Below are positions 8,953 to 18,239 of a stretch of 64,000 nucleotides of DNA, piece after piece (positions within the stretch are counted from its first letter, which is position 1; each line of letters opens with the position of its first letter). Both the position numbers and the translations under genes were made by a program. Source of the DNA: Brevibacillus invocatus (GTDB lineage: Bacteria > Bacillota > Bacilli > Brevibacillales > Brevibacillaceae); the NCBI RefSeq assembly GCF_003710915.1, contig NZ_RHHR01000015.1, forward strand, positions 1 through 64,000, read 5' to 3'. Under the pieces are notes generated by a model that saw only the letters and a list, made by a program, of their open reading frames with translations, did no database searches and had not been told where the DNA came from.

Positions 8953-10326
8953 GTGCGCAAGTATTTCGAGTTTGACAAACTAGGCACCAATTATCGCCGC
9001 GAAATCATCGCGGGAATCACCACATTTCTAGCAATGGCTTACATTTTGGCAGTTAACCCGTTCATTCTCAGCGGTGCGGATCTTCCGCCAGAACTGAAAG
9101 CGAACTATCCTGAATTCGGTGCAGTGTTTACAGCTACCGCACTGGCAGCGGCTATCGGTACATTGCTGATGGCGATTATCGGTCGTTTGCCAATCGCGCA
9201 AGCACCGGGGATGGGGCTGAACGCATTCTTTACGTACACCGTCGTACTGACTATGCAAATTCCTTGGCAACAAGCTCTGGCGGGTGTATTTCTCTCATGT
9301 ACGATTTTCTTGATTCTGTCTCTGACAGGTGTTCGTGAAGCGATTATCAATGCCATTCCACAAGGTTTAAAATATGCGGTATCCGCAGGTATCGGTCTGT
9401 TCATTGCTTTCATCGGTTTGAAAAATGCTGGTATCGTAGTAGCGAACGATGCAACGTTCGTGGCTCTCGGTCACCTTACCTTTTTCCAGGACAACCTGAC
9501 GCCTGAACAGGTTCTGGCTGCGAAAAATGCTTTGCTTGCTATTTTTGGTCTGATCGTTACGGTGATCCTGATGACACGCAAAGTAAATGCGGCAATCTTC
9601 ATCGGGATGTTCGTAACCTGTATAGCTGGTATGATTGTCGGTTTGGTTGATGTTCCTAAAGGAATTTTTGCAGCTCCACCAAGCTTGGCTCCTACCTTCG
9701 GGGCAGCATTTGAATTTTTGGGAGATCCGTCTGTACTGTTTTCCGTAAACATGCTGATCATCGTCCTGACCTTCTTGTTCGTGGACTTTTTCGATGCGAC
9801 TGGTACTCTCTTGGGTGTAGCCAACCAAGCTGGCTTGCTCAAGGATGGCAAACTGCCTCGTCCAGGTCGCGCACTCGCATCTGATGCGGTTGCGGGCATG
9901 GCGGGTGCTGTGCTGGGGACGTCCACAACGACAGCTTACATCGAGTCGGCTGCAGGGGTAGCTGCAGGTGGCCGCTCTGGTTTTGCTTCTGTCGTGACGG
10001 GCTTGATGTTCATCCTGGCGCTGTTCTTCTTCCCGCTGCTTGCAGTTGTTACTTCAGCAGTCACGGCACCAGCATTGATCATCGTAGGAGTATTGATGGC
10101 TTCCAGCATCGCGAAGATTGCATGGGATGACCTCGAAGAAGCGTTTCCTGCATTCCTCACGATTCTGATGATGCCACTGACTTACAGCATTGCGACCGGT
10201 CTGGCTGCAGGCTTCATCGTTTACCCAGTACTGAAAGTCATGAAAGGCAAAGCGCGTGAGGTTCATCCAGCGATGTACGTTCTATTCTTCGTCTTCCTGG
10301 CATACTTCATCTGGCTGCGCGAATAG
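8953..10326 (+). CDS. pbuG: Guanine/hypoxanthine permease (AzgA/PbuG-type NCS2 transporter)
   Basis: A 457-residue polytopic membrane protein with about 12-14 hydrophobic segments. AzgA-type motifs include GITTFLAMAYILAVNP near the N terminus, PGMGLNAFFTYTVV, FVDFFDATGTLLGVANQAGLL and GTSTTTAYIESAAGVAAGGRSG. It would import guanine or hypoxanthine by proton symport. GTG 8953 preceded by GGGGGG is the likely start. The reading frame is open further upstream to 8821 but there it covers the riboswitch terminator, which argues against a longer protein. Guanine riboswitch and PurR control fit a purine salvage importer. PbuG versus its paralogue PbuO cannot be separated here. Confidence 0.92.
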   Translation: MRKYFEFDKLGTNYRREIIAGITTFLAMAYILAVNPFILSGADLPPELKANYPEFGAVFTATALAAAIGTLLMAIIGRLPIAQAPGMGLNAFFTYTVVLTMQIPWQQALAGVFLSCTIFLILSLTGVREAIINAIPQGLKYAVSAGIGLFIAFIGLKNAGIVVANDATFVALGHLTFFQDNLTPEQVLAAKNALLAIFGLIVTVILMTRKVNAAIFIGMFVTCIAGMIVGLVDVPKGIFAAPPSLAPTFGAAFEFLGDPSVLFSVNMLIIVLTFLFVDFFDATGTLLGVANQAGLLKDGKLPRPGRALASDAVAGMAGAVLGTSTTTAYIESAAGVAAGGRSGFASVVTGLMFILALFFFPLLAVVTSAVTAPALIIVGVLMASSIAKIAWDDLEEAFPAFLTILMMPLTYSIATGLAAGFIVYPVLKVMKGKAREVHPAMYVLFFVFLAYFIWLRE

Positions 10327-10349
10327 AACAAGTAAAGATTATCAAACGA

Positions 10350-10385
10350 ACGGTTTCCTTCTTGTATGGAGGGAGGCCGTTTTTT
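10350..10385 (+). terminator. Terminator after the permease
   Basis: Twelve-base-pair stem ACGGTTTCCTTC (10350-10361) with GGAGGGAGGCCGT (several G-U pairs), then TTTTTT. Confidence 0.9.
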
Positions 10386-10466
10386 GCATTCATATAGTCT
10401 TTTATTTCCAGTTTCGGTAGGATAATAGAGAGGGAGGGGTTTGTGTGAAAAAAGTGGAGGTCATGC

Positions 10467-11939
10467 TTGTTCGTCATGGTACTGTTCTGTACGGCTACTG
10501 TGTTTCCCAGTGTTACAAGCGGCGAGGAACTGCCAGGTAAAAACCGCTACAGGGCGAATGTCCAGATAGATCCCCTGAGTAAACACGTTGAAGGGAGTAT
10601 CACCATTCTGTTCAGACCGCAAGATCCCTCACAGGTCTACCTACATGTCTATCCGTATGCTTTTGCCGAAAAGAAACAAGGTGAACAGTGGGAGCAACTT
10701 TTAGGCAAGGACGCGCTCCCAGGAGCGTATGCTATTACCAAGCTATCAGTAGAAGGACACCCTGTCGAACCGAAACGGCAAGGCACTCTTCTGGAAGTGT
10801 CACTGGAATTGGCGAAAGACGCAGTGGAAAAGGCAGGACAAGTCAGGCTGGAGCTTCATTTTGAAATGACTCTTCCTCGCAATAATGGACGCATGTCCTA
10901 CGACGATCACGCACTTTGGCTGGGCAACTGGCTGCCTGTACTTGCAGTTCATGACAAACAGGGCTGGAATCTGGAGCCATACGAGCCGATCGGGGACCCC
11001 TTTTACAGTGAGAACGCGGATTATCAGATACAGGTAACTCTGCCAGACCACTATCAATTGGCGAGTACGGCAGCTGATCAGGAAGCTATGATTAAGGCGA
11101 CGGCACAGGGGCAAAAGACTTATCAACTAGAGGCTGGAGACGTTCGTGATTTTGCACTCGTCATTATGGATCAAACGTATCAAATATTGGAGACAAAGGC
11201 AGATCATACACAGGTGAGAACTTGGTTTCGCTCAAGTGACAATGCAGTGGCAGCAAAGCGTCAGCATGAGGCTGCATGGCAGTCATTGGCGTACTTCAAC
11301 AGCCAGTTTGGCGCGTATCCCTATCGCGAATTCGATGTCGTGCGTACAGGCGGAGCGATCAATGGCATGGAGTATCCTGCTATCGTTTTTGTGGATGGAA
11401 GCCATTTCTTCTCCGAGAGAGAAAGTACGATACATACAGTCGTTCACGAAACAGCCCACCAATGGTTTTACGGTATTGTGGGGAATAATCAATGGAGGGA
11501 TGCTTGGTTGGATGAAGGCTTGACGGAGTACGCTGCCATCGCTTTTCTCTCGGCTAAAGATCCACAATATGAAGCTTATCGGGTATGGGATCGCATGCTG
11601 CGAGGAACGACCGTTTCAAGCTATATAGAAGCGAATCTGCGTCCCTGGCAACCACTATCTGCCTTTCCGGACAACCGAAGCTATGGAGATTTGGTCTATT
11701 CGCGTCCTTTCTCGATGATGTGGATGCTGCGCGATGCTTGGGGAGAAAAGAAGCTGCATGCGTTTTTGAAGGCGTACGTCCGTACTTATCGATTCGGAGT
11801 GGCCACAGGAGAAGATTGGATTGCTTTACTGACAGCAGAAGCCGGTGCAGACGCAAAAGATTTTATCGACTATTGGCTGTATCTGAATCCGAAAAAAAGA
11901 ACGGCTGCAGAGAATTGGTTGGAGAAGCAGCGACAATAG
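10467..11939 (+). CDS. Secreted M1-family (gluzincin) metallopeptidase, copy 1
   Basis: A 490-residue protein with a hydrophobic N terminus (FVMVLFCTATVFPSVTSG) that looks like a signal peptide or anchor. The zinc site HETAH, followed after 18 residues by Glu in WLDEGLTEY, is the M1 HEXXH-18-E pattern. The exopeptidase-type NGMEYPAIVF segment sits where M1 aminopeptidases have GAMEN, with a changed sequence. Shorter than full-size M1 aminopeptidases, so the C-terminal domains are missing. Starts at TTG 10467, six bases after GTGGAGG; no ATG has a better site. The neighbour at 11983 is a paralogue. Confidence 0.85.
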   Translation: MFVMVLFCTATVFPSVTSGEELPGKNRYRANVQIDPLSKHVEGSITILFRPQDPSQVYLHVYPYAFAEKKQGEQWEQLLGKDALPGAYAITKLSVEGHPVEPKRQGTLLEVSLELAKDAVEKAGQVRLELHFEMTLPRNNGRMSYDDHALWLGNWLPVLAVHDKQGWNLEPYEPIGDPFYSENADYQIQVTLPDHYQLASTAADQEAMIKATAQGQKTYQLEAGDVRDFALVIMDQTYQILETKADHTQVRTWFRSSDNAVAAKRQHEAAWQSLAYFNSQFGAYPYREFDVVRTGGAINGMEYPAIVFVDGSHFFSERESTIHTVVHETAHQWFYGIVGNNQWRDAWLDEGLTEYAAIAFLSAKDPQYEAYRVWDRMLRGTTVSSYIEANLRPWQPLSAFPDNRSYGDLVYSRPFSMMWMLRDAWGEKKLHAFLKAYVRTYRFGVATGEDWIALLTAEAGADAKDFIDYWLYLNPKKRTAAENWLEKQRQ

Positions 11940-11982
11940 CGTGAGGAAATGAAAGAGTAGCGGATGAAGGCAGGGGATCGCC

Positions 11983-13551
11983 ATGTGGCGAAAAAGTGGA
12001 GCACGTGCTGTCTTGCTGGGTGTGGGAATATTATTGGCCGGGATTATGTGGTTAAGGCCATGGTCAGAGGTACAATCGGGAGCTGTTACGAATGAGTCGG
12101 TGATTCCGACTGAACAAGGACAGGCAGCTCCCAAGGATGCTGCAACCTACACCGCCGATATGCAGATTGATCCAAAAGCGCATCGGGTGACAGGAACGTT
12201 GACAGTCCGATTTGTTCCAAAGGATGATCACGTGTATTTTCATCTTTATCCCAACACATTTCAGAAGGCAGCTGATCTGAGTACGGACTCTTGGGAGCGT
12301 GTACTGGGGAAACAGCGGGAGCCAGGAGGCATCCAGATCACGAGCGTACGCGTGAACGGGGAGGATGTGCCTGTCCGCTATCAGGGGCCAACGCAAACAC
12401 TATTACATGTTCCCATCGCTTCGTCGGGGATGGGGACAGCTGACCACTCCGAGATCGAAATGCGTTTTCAGCTACAGGTGCCGTACAATAAAGGCAGACT
12501 TTCCTATAACGACAATGCCATGTGGCTCGGCAACTGGCTGCCGATTCTGGCGGTCAAGGAGCCCGGCGGTTGGCGGCTTGATCCGTACTCGGCGATTGGT
12601 GACCCCTTTTACAGTGAAACAGCGAACTATCATCTGCGGGTACAGCTGGCGGACGAATACCAGTTGGCTACCAGTGGTGTGGAGAGTGTAGCGGTGGTGA
12701 CTCAGACCCGTCCCCAGCGGCAGACGCTTTACGAGATCGATGCCTTGAACGTACGTGATCTTGCGATGGTTGTCATGGACGATACCTACCACAAGGTGAC
12801 GGCAACTGTCGAGGATACGGTAGTACATATATGGTCTCAGGAGGGAGACGATACTCGGATTGTCAGTCGTCTTCATGAAGCGGCAGAAGGAGCGCTGCGC
12901 TACTTTAGCGAGCAGTTTGGTCCGTACCCCTACAAGGAATATGACGTGGTGAAAACGGGCGGATTTTTTGGCGGCATGGAGTACCCCGGAATCGTCTTTA
13001 TACAGGAAGAGTTTTTCGAAAGGGCTGATCCGATCGGCGATGCTGTCATCGCTCACGAAACAGCACATCAGTGGTTCTATGGGCTGGTAGGCAATGATGA
13101 AGTGCGCGAAGCGTGGCTAGACGAGAGCCTGAGCGATTATGCGACATTAGCCTACCTGACAGATGTGAGCCGAAATTCCGCCAATCTGTACATCAAGATG
13201 CGCCAGTCCCAATCCCGCGAGGCAGAAGCATACGCGGCAAAAGGGCTTGCGGTTTGGCAGAGTGTCGAACAATTTCCTGATTGGGACAGCTATGTGCGGC
13301 TCGTCTACGCACGCGGAGGGGCGATGCTTTGGCATTTAAGTCAGGAATGGGGACAAGAGCGCGTTCATCGGATTTTGCGTCAGTTTGTGAGCCAGCATCA
13401 ATACGGCCAGGCTAAGGGGCAACAGCTGGTGGAACTGCTCAGTAAAGAGGCCGGGGCTGATGCCACTCCTTTTATCGATTATTGGCTGCATTTGAAGCTG
13501 GATCAGCAAGAGCACGCGAAGGCGTGGGTGGAAAAAGGTAAACACGAATGA
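11983..13551 (+). CDS. Membrane-anchored M1-family metallopeptidase, copy 2
   Basis: A 522-residue paralogue of the preceding protein, with the same order of segments (YTADMQIDPKAHRVTGTLTV, LGNWLPILAV, DPYSAIGDPFYSE). The zinc site is HETAH, with the third ligand Glu 18 residues later in WLDESLSDY. An N-terminal helix (AVLLGVGILLAGIMWL) acts as signal anchor. The catalytic-region Glu-Tyr of copy 1 is Asp-Tyr here, so activity or specificity may differ. ATG 11983 lies behind GGCAGGGG, 43 bases after copy 1, in the same operon. Its stop codon region overlaps the first PurR box of purE. Confidence 0.86.
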   Translation: MWRKSGARAVLLGVGILLAGIMWLRPWSEVQSGAVTNESVIPTEQGQAAPKDAATYTADMQIDPKAHRVTGTLTVRFVPKDDHVYFHLYPNTFQKAADLSTDSWERVLGKQREPGGIQITSVRVNGEDVPVRYQGPTQTLLHVPIASSGMGTADHSEIEMRFQLQVPYNKGRLSYNDNAMWLGNWLPILAVKEPGGWRLDPYSAIGDPFYSETANYHLRVQLADEYQLATSGVESVAVVTQTRPQRQTLYEIDALNVRDLAMVVMDDTYHKVTATVEDTVVHIWSQEGDDTRIVSRLHEAAEGALRYFSEQFGPYPYKEYDVVKTGGFFGGMEYPGIVFIQEEFFERADPIGDAVIAHETAHQWFYGLVGNDEVREAWLDESLSDYATLAYLTDVSRNSANLYIKMRQSQSREAEAYAAKGLAVWQSVEQFPDWDSYVRLVYARGGAMLWHLSQEWGQERVHRILRQFVSQHQYGQAKGQQLVELLSKEAGADATPFIDYWLHLKLDQQEHAKAWVEKGKHE

Positions 13552-13618
13552 TTGATACAGGTTCATTTTGTAATGTTCGGAATCGAGGTTGACAGGCAAA
13601 CTTTCTCCCTGCTAAACT
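13543..13618 (+). promoter_or_regulatory. PurR box pair and promoter of purE
   Basis: PurBox-like CACGAATGATT (from 13543) and the inverted AATGTTCGG (13572-13580). GTTCG starts 30 bases after CGAAT and 14 bases before the -35 TTGACA (13589-13594). The -10 is TAAACT (13613-13618) after an 18-base spacer. The arrangement follows the known Bacillus pur control region. The first box overlaps the stop codon of the upstream peptidase gene. Confidence 0.65.
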
Positions 13619-13642
13619 GAAGAAGTTGAAAGCAATCAAGTA

Positions 13643-13714
13643 CGTATAGCCCAGGCGATCAGTACGGCTGCCAGATGCCGTTAGTCGGTTGGGCTTTCTA
13701 TTGAATCCTATACG
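13643..13714 (+). promoter_or_regulatory. Structured leader RNA of purE, not a recognised riboswitch class
   Basis: CGTATAG (13643-13649) is exactly complementary to CTATACG (13708-13714). Inside this helix CCCA/TGGG, CGA/TCG and ACGGC (13664-13668)/GCCGT (13677-13681) nest in order. The outer helix ends right at the GAGGGGG ribosome site of purE. AGCCCA could extend to pair with TGGGCT as a weak terminator-like alternative (followed only by TTCT). Core motifs of the purine aptamer are absent, unlike the leaders of guaA and the permease. Confidence 0.5.
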
Positions 13715-13731
13715 AGGGGGCGAAAGGTGTC

Positions 13732-14220
13732 ATGACCAAACCATTGGCTGGCGTCATCATGGGTAGTACTTCAGACTGGGAAACAATGAAGGAAGCATGT
13801 GCCATTCTGGATGAGTTGCAGGTGCCATATGAAAAGAAGGTGGTATCCGCTCACCGGACTCCGGACTTGATGTTTGAGTACGCGCAGACTGCCAAAAGTC
13901 GCGGGCTGGAAGTCATCATCGCAGGTGCAGGAGGAGCGGCTCACCTGCCAGGAATGGTTGCGGCGAAGACAGAGCTGCCTGTCATCGGCGTACCGGTCAA
14001 GTCATCCAATTTGAATGGACTGGATTCGCTTCTCTCGATTGTGCAGATGCCCGGTGGAGTTCCGGTAGCGACCGTGGCCATTGGCAAAGCGGGAGCGATC
14101 AATGCAGGTTTATTGGCTGCTCAAATCCTGGGGATCAAATATCCCGAGATTCAGGAGCGTTTTATGGAAAGACGGGATGCTACACGTCAAAAAGTGCTGG
14201 AGGATAGTGATCTGGGATGA
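13732..14220 (+). CDS. purE: N5-carboxyaminoimidazole ribonucleotide mutase
   Basis: Class I PurE, 162 residues, rearranges N5-CAIR to CAIR in de novo purine synthesis. Signature segments are [18 protein letters not shown] (catalytic His) and [25 protein letters not shown] ribosome site precedes ATG 13732. The stop overlaps the purK start by four bases (ATGA), so the two are translationally coupled. PurK follows, as expected for the two-step PurK/PurE route. Confidence 0.98.
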   Translation: MTKPLAGVIMGSTSDWETMKEACAILDELQVPYEKKVVSAHRTPDLMFEYAQTAKSRGLEVIIAGAGGAAHLPGMVAAKTELPVIGVPVKSSNLNGLDSLLSIVQMPGGVPVATVAIGKAGAINAGLLAAQILGIKYPEIQERFMERRDATRQKVLEDSDLG

Positions 14221-15380
14221 CACATGCCAAAGACAAGCTGATCAAGCCGGGCGCTACGATTGGAATATTGGGCGGAGGGCAGCTGGGACGGATGATTGCC
14301 CTTGCTGGACGAGCCATGGGGTATCGTTTCATTACGATGGATCCGACAGAGGATGCACCATGTGGCCAGACAGCAGACCGGCAAATCGTCGCGCGTTACG
14401 ACGATGTGGAAGCCGCCATGCAGCTGGCTGCAGTCAGTGATGTGATTTCTTACGAGTTTGAAAATGTGGATGCACAGGTAGCGGAAGTGCTGGAGAGCCA
14501 GGCTTACGTGCCACAGGGCAGTCGCCTCTTGCGCATTACGCAAAATCGGATTCGCGAAAAGACTGCGATTCAGGAGATGGGGATTCCGGTTGCTCCTTTT
14601 CGGGTAGTAGCCAGCCTGGCAGACCTGAAGGAAGCAGTTCGCGAGCTGGGGCTGCCTGCCGTGATGAAGACGGCAACGGGCGGCTACGACGGTAAAGGAC
14701 AGTGGGTATTGAAGCGTGAAGAAGAGCTGGAGGAAGCGTTTGAGACTCTTGCAAAGGCGGGAACAGAGCTGATCGTTGAGCAGTTTGTACCGTTTGAGCT
14801 GGAGCTGTCTGTGATCGCCGCGCGCAATCCGGACGGAGAGCTCGCAGTGTTCCCTACAGCAGAGAATATTCACCAGGACAACATTCTTCATCTGACCATT
14901 GTTCCCGCGCGTGTTTCCGAGGAAGTCAGGGAGCGGGCCGAAAAAATCGCCCGAACGATCGTGGACAAGCTGGATGTGGTAGGTCTGCTTGCTATCGAAA
15001 TGTTTCTTACCGCAGATGGACAGCTGTTCGTGAACGAGCTGGCCCCACGCCCGCACAATTCCGGTCATTATACGATGGAAGCCTGTGTGACCTCACAGTT
15101 TGAACAACACGTACGGGCTGTCTGCAACCTTCCTTTGGGATCGACAGAGTTGCTCTCACCTGTCGTGATGGTTAATATACTGGGTGAGCATCTGCAGCCT
15201 GTTCTGGATCGTGTGGACGAGCTGCCGCGTTCGGCCAAGCTTCACTTGTACGGCAAGGCAGAAAGCAAGGAAAAACGGAAAATGGGCCACCTCAATGTAC
15301 TGGCCCCTTCCGTAGATGAAGCACTCCACTTGATCGATAAGCTGGAAATCTGGAGTACAAAAACGGAGGTACAATCATGA
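14217..15380 (+). CDS. purK: N5-carboxyaminoimidazole ribonucleotide synthase
   Basis: An ATP-grasp carboxylase of 387 residues, makes N5-CAIR from AIR, bicarbonate and ATP. N-terminal [17 protein letters not shown], central [14 protein letters not shown] (ATP-grasp loop) and [14 protein letters not shown] near the metal site are all typical. Overlaps purE at its start and purB at its end by ATGA. Confidence 0.98.
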   Translation: MTHAKDKLIKPGATIGILGGGQLGRMIALAGRAMGYRFITMDPTEDAPCGQTADRQIVARYDDVEAAMQLAAVSDVISYEFENVDAQVAEVLESQAYVPQGSRLLRITQNRIREKTAIQEMGIPVAPFRVVASLADLKEAVRELGLPAVMKTATGGYDGKGQWVLKREEELEEAFETLAKAGTELIVEQFVPFELELSVIAARNPDGELAVFPTAENIHQDNILHLTIVPARVSEEVRERAEKIARTIVDKLDVVGLLAIEMFLTADGQLFVNELAPRPHNSGHYTMEACVTSQFEQHVRAVCNLPLGSTELLSPVVMVNILGEHLQPVLDRVDELPRSAKLHLYGKAESKEKRKMGHLNVLAPSVDEALHLIDKLEIWSTKTEVQS

Positions 15381-16678
15381 TTGATCGTTATTCGCGACCA
15401 GAAATGCGCGCTATTTGGACAGAAGAAAACAAGTTTAAGGCATGGCTGGAAGTAGAAATTCTCGCATGTGAAGCATGGTCCAAGCTGGGTGTCATCCCCG
15501 AAGAAGACGTGAAAAAGCTGTGGGAAAACGCGAGCTTTGATATTGAGCGCATTTATGAGATTGAGCAGGAGACTCGTCATGACGTCGTTGCCTTTACGCG
15601 CGCTGTATCCGAAACTCCCGCGCTGGGCGAGGAGAAAAAATGGGTGCACTACGGGTTGACCTCCACAGATGTCGTCGATACAGCACTCTCCTATCTGCTG
15701 CGCCAGGCCAACGAGATTTTGGAAAAAGATATTGAGGATTTCATTGCCATTCTCGCGGACAAAGCGCGTGAGCATAAAGATACCGTGTGCATGGGCAGAA
15801 CGCATGGCGTCCATGCGGAGCCGACTACCTTTGGTTTGAAGCTGGCTCTCTGGCATGAAGAGATGAAGCGCAATCTGGCCCGTTTCCGCGCTGCCAAGCA
15901 GGAAGTAGCTTACGGCAAAATCTCGGGGGCAGTAGGAACCTACGCCAATATCGATCCTTTCGTTGAAAAATATGTATGCGAAAAGCTGGGCTTGTCCGCA
16001 GCTCCGATCTCCACGCAAACCCTGCAGCGTGACCGTCATGCTGAATACATGGCGACACTGGCTCTGATTGCGACCTCGCTGGAGAAGTTCGCGACTGAAA
16101 TCCGCGGTTTGCAAAAGAGTGAGATGCGTGAAGTGGAGGAGGCATTTGCCAAGGGGCAAAAAGGTTCTTCCGCTATGCCACACAAACGCAACCCAATCGG
16201 CAGTGAGAACATTTGCGGTCTGTCTCGAGTCATTCGCGGACATATGCTGTCTGCTTATGAAAATGTTCCGCTCTGGCATGAGCGCGATATCTCCCATTCT
16301 TCCGTGGAGCGTGTCATTCTGCCGGATGCGACGATGCTGCTGAACTACATGCTACGCCGCTTTGGAAACATCGTGAAAAACCTGACCGTTTTCCCTGAAA
16401 ACATGAAGCGCAACATGGACCGTACTTTTGGTTTGATCTACTCGCAGCAGGTCATGCTGAAGCTGATCGAAAAAGGCATGAGCCGCGAGAAGGCGTATGA
16501 TACCGTACAGCCTCGCGCCATGCAAGCGTGGGAAGAACAACGCTCCTTCCGCGCGATTGTGGAAGAGGATGCGACGGTTACCGCTACCTTGACTAAGGAA
16601 GAGCTGGATTCCTGCTTCGACTACCGCTACCACCTCAAGCACGTAGACACGATTTTTGAACGTCTCGGCTTGCTGTAA
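15377..16678 (+). CDS. purB: Adenylosuccinate lyase
   Basis: A 433-residue fumarase/aspartase-superfamily enzyme, acts twice in purine synthesis (SAICAR to AICAR, adenylosuccinate to AMP). Signature [16 protein letters not shown] carries the flexible catalytic loop; [14 protein letters not shown] and [13 protein letters not shown] segments ([11 protein letters not shown]) are present. In related genomes purC follows directly; here a terminator follows instead and purC is about 46 kb away. Confidence 0.98.
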   Translation: MIDRYSRPEMRAIWTEENKFKAWLEVEILACEAWSKLGVIPEEDVKKLWENASFDIERIYEIEQETRHDVVAFTRAVSETPALGEEKKWVHYGLTSTDVVDTALSYLLRQANEILEKDIEDFIAILADKAREHKDTVCMGRTHGVHAEPTTFGLKLALWHEEMKRNLARFRAAKQEVAYGKISGAVGTYANIDPFVEKYVCEKLGLSAAPISTQTLQRDRHAEYMATLALIATSLEKFATEIRGLQKSEMREVEEAFAKGQKGSSAMPHKRNPIGSENICGLSRVIRGHMLSAYENVPLWHERDISHSSVERVILPDATMLLNYMLRRFGNIVKNLTVFPENMKRNMDRTFGLIYSQQVMLKLIEKGMSREKAYDTVQPRAMQAWEEQRSFRAIVEEDATVTATLTKEELDSCFDYRYHLKHVDTIFERLGLL

Positions 16679-16700
16679 GCAGCGCATCGATTACAACAAC

Positions 16701-16728
16701 AGCCTGGCAAACTCATGCCGGGCTTTTT
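16701..16728 (+). terminator. Terminator after purB
   Basis: AGCCTGGCA (16701-16709) pairs with TGCCGGGCT (16716-16724), six-base loop, then TTTTT. It ends the purEKB transcript. Confidence 0.92.
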
Positions 16729-16789
16729 GCTGTCTCTTGAACGCGCTTGTTGCTTCGCTCAGCCTTGATTACGCCACGATAAAGGTTTT

Positions 16790-16854
16790 CTTACAAAAGT
16801 GTAAGGTTCCTGAAAGTTAACTCGATGGTACCCATTTCCGCTCTCTTTTAGAAT
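16790..16854 (+). promoter_or_regulatory. BceR-like operator and promoter of the ECF sigma gene
   Basis: TTACA-AAAG-TGTAA (16791-16804) fits the known BceR-type consensus TnACA-N4-TGTAA. Five bases later comes a second box, TGAAAGTTAACTCGATGGT, then the -10 TAGAAT (16849-16854) with no good -35. Box sequence and all spacings match the exporter promoter at 19226, which suggests activation by the same response regulator. Confidence 0.7.
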
Positions 16855-16883
16855 GAAGTCAAGAATGAGGAAATGGGAGATCG

Positions 16884-17426
16884 ATGATGAATACCATGAA
16901 TGCTATGAACACCGTAAGAATGTATCCGCAACTGGATCATCAGCAAATATACGAAGAGTACTCTGATAAAATACATCGCTATTTTCGTTACCGGGTGAAA
17001 AATGTTTGGGACGTGGAAGACCTGACGACCACTGTTTTCATCAAGGTTTACTCCAAACTGGAGCAGTATGATCGACGCCATCCGTTTGGTGCCTGGATCT
17101 TCCGGATTGCTCACAATACGCTGATTGACTACATGCGCAAAAAGCGGGAGTGTCCGGTGGATCAGGATATGTTCTGCTCGATCAAAGCTACAGATGAGCA
17201 AGAGCTTCCGGAGGAGAGCCTTCTGACACAAGAGACGACAGAAGGGCTGTGGAAGCAGGTACATACGTTGACAGTGGATCAACGGAATGTGATTTCACTG
17301 CGCTACTTGGCTGACCTGCGCATGAACGAGATCGCTCAGATTCTCGGCAAGACAGAAGCCTCGGTGAAGATCCTGCATTTTCGCGGCATTCGAAAGCTGC
17401 AACAGATGATGACTGTCCAAAACTAG
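16884..17426 (+). CDS. ECF-type RNA polymerase sigma factor
   Basis: A 180-residue sigma-70 factor with only regions 2 and 4. Region 2 is YEEYSDKIHRYFRYRVKNVWDVEDLTTTVFIKVY..FRIAHNTLIDYMRKKRE; region 4 is LTVDQRNVISLRYLADLRMNEIAQILGKTEASVKI. It would direct polymerase to a dedicated promoter set. ATG 16884 follows GGGAGA. No anti-sigma gene lies next to it; the next genes are a two-component system. Its promoter is nearly identical in layout to that of the BceA-like exporter, so it is probably induced with the resistance module. Its target promoters are not known. Confidence 0.88.
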   Translation: MMNTMNAMNTVRMYPQLDHQQIYEEYSDKIHRYFRYRVKNVWDVEDLTTTVFIKVYSKLEQYDRRHPFGAWIFRIAHNTLIDYMRKKRECPVDQDMFCSIKATDEQELPEESLLTQETTEGLWKQVHTLTVDQRNVISLRYLADLRMNEIAQILGKTEASVKILHFRGIRKLQQMMTVQN

Positions 17427-17427
17427 G

Positions 17428-17452
17428 GATGGAGGAGCTCCATCCTTTTTTG
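17428..17452 (+). terminator. Terminator after the ECF sigma gene
   Basis: GGATGGAG (17428-17435) pairs with CTCCATCC (17439-17446), three-base loop, then TTTTTT. It makes the sigma gene monocistronic. Confidence 0.9.
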
Positions 17453-17540
17453 CCTTGCCCCCTCTCAAGCATTGGCGTAGACGAAATTTCTAAGTATAGT
17501 TAAGGGATGAGGAAACGCGAGATGAGAGGAGCACGCTTTC

Positions 17541-18239
17541 ATGTCAACGATCATGATCGTAGAAGACGATCCGAAAATTAACCAACTACTGCAAAATCAG
17601 CTGGAGAAGTACGGCTATCATATTGTGAACATCGAGCAGTTTGATCGTGTCATGGACATTTTTTCCGAAGCAAGGCCCGATTTGGTCTTGCTCGATGTCA
17701 ATTTGCCAAAGTTCGACGGTTTTTACTGGTGCAGGCAAATGAGGCAGGTGTCCAACTGTCCGATTCTCTTTATCTCGGCGAGAGAGAGCAAGATGGACCA
17801 GGTCATGGCGCTGGAGAACGGAGCAGATGACTACATTACCAAGCCATTTGATTATGATGTTGTGCTGGCGAAGATTCGCAGCCAGCTGCGTCGCGCCTAT
17901 GGCTTGTACGCTCCGCAGGAAGGGGAGCGGACGGTGGAGGTTGCAGGGCTCAGGCTCTACCTGGAGCGGATGGAGCTGTCCATGCATGAGCACAAGATTG
18001 AATTGAGCAAAAAGGAAGCGTTGCTGTTGGAAGCGCTGATGAACCAGTTTCCGCGAGTCGTGAGCCGGGAGCGCTTGTTGGAAAAGCTATGGGATGAGCA
18101 GTTTGTGGATGAAAATACATTGAACGTGTACATTACGCGCGTGCGCGCCAAATTGAAGGACCTGGGACTGGACGGTGCTGTGGAGACGGTACGCGGTTCC
18201 GGCTATCGATTGAAGGCCACCTGGGAGGATCTGCAATGA
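17541..18239 (+). CDS. Response regulator, BceR-like (OmpR family)
   Basis: A 232-residue regulator. The receiver domain has the phospho-acceptor Asp52 in LLDVNLPKFDG and the Lys of ITKPFDYD. The OmpR/PhoB winged helix follows with SKKEALLLEALMNQFPRVVSRERLLEKLW and VDENTLNVYITRVRAKL. Followed with ATGA overlap by its sensor kinase and then by an antimicrobial-peptide exporter, which is the Bce arrangement. Likely binding sites lie at 16790 and 19226. Confidence 0.93.
   Translation: MSTIMIVEDDPKINQLLQNQLEKYGYHIVNIEQFDRVMDIFSEARPDLVLLDVNLPKFDGFYWCRQMRQVSNCPILFISARESKMDQVMALENGADDYITKPFDYDVVLAKIRSQLRRAYGLYAPQEGERTVEVAGLRLYLERMELSMHEHKIELSKKEALLLEALMNQFPRVVSRERLLEKLWDEQFVDENTLNVYITRVRAKLKDLGLDGAVETVRGSGYRLKATWEDLQ

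Noticed and set aside
13643-13714. Third guanine riboswitch, upstream of purE
   Set aside because: TATAAT, TTTCTACC and GACTACG core elements are missing; kept as an unassigned structured leader.
14187-16297. Long minus-strand open frames opposite purK and purB
   Set aside because: Codon-bias shadows of strongly conserved pur genes.
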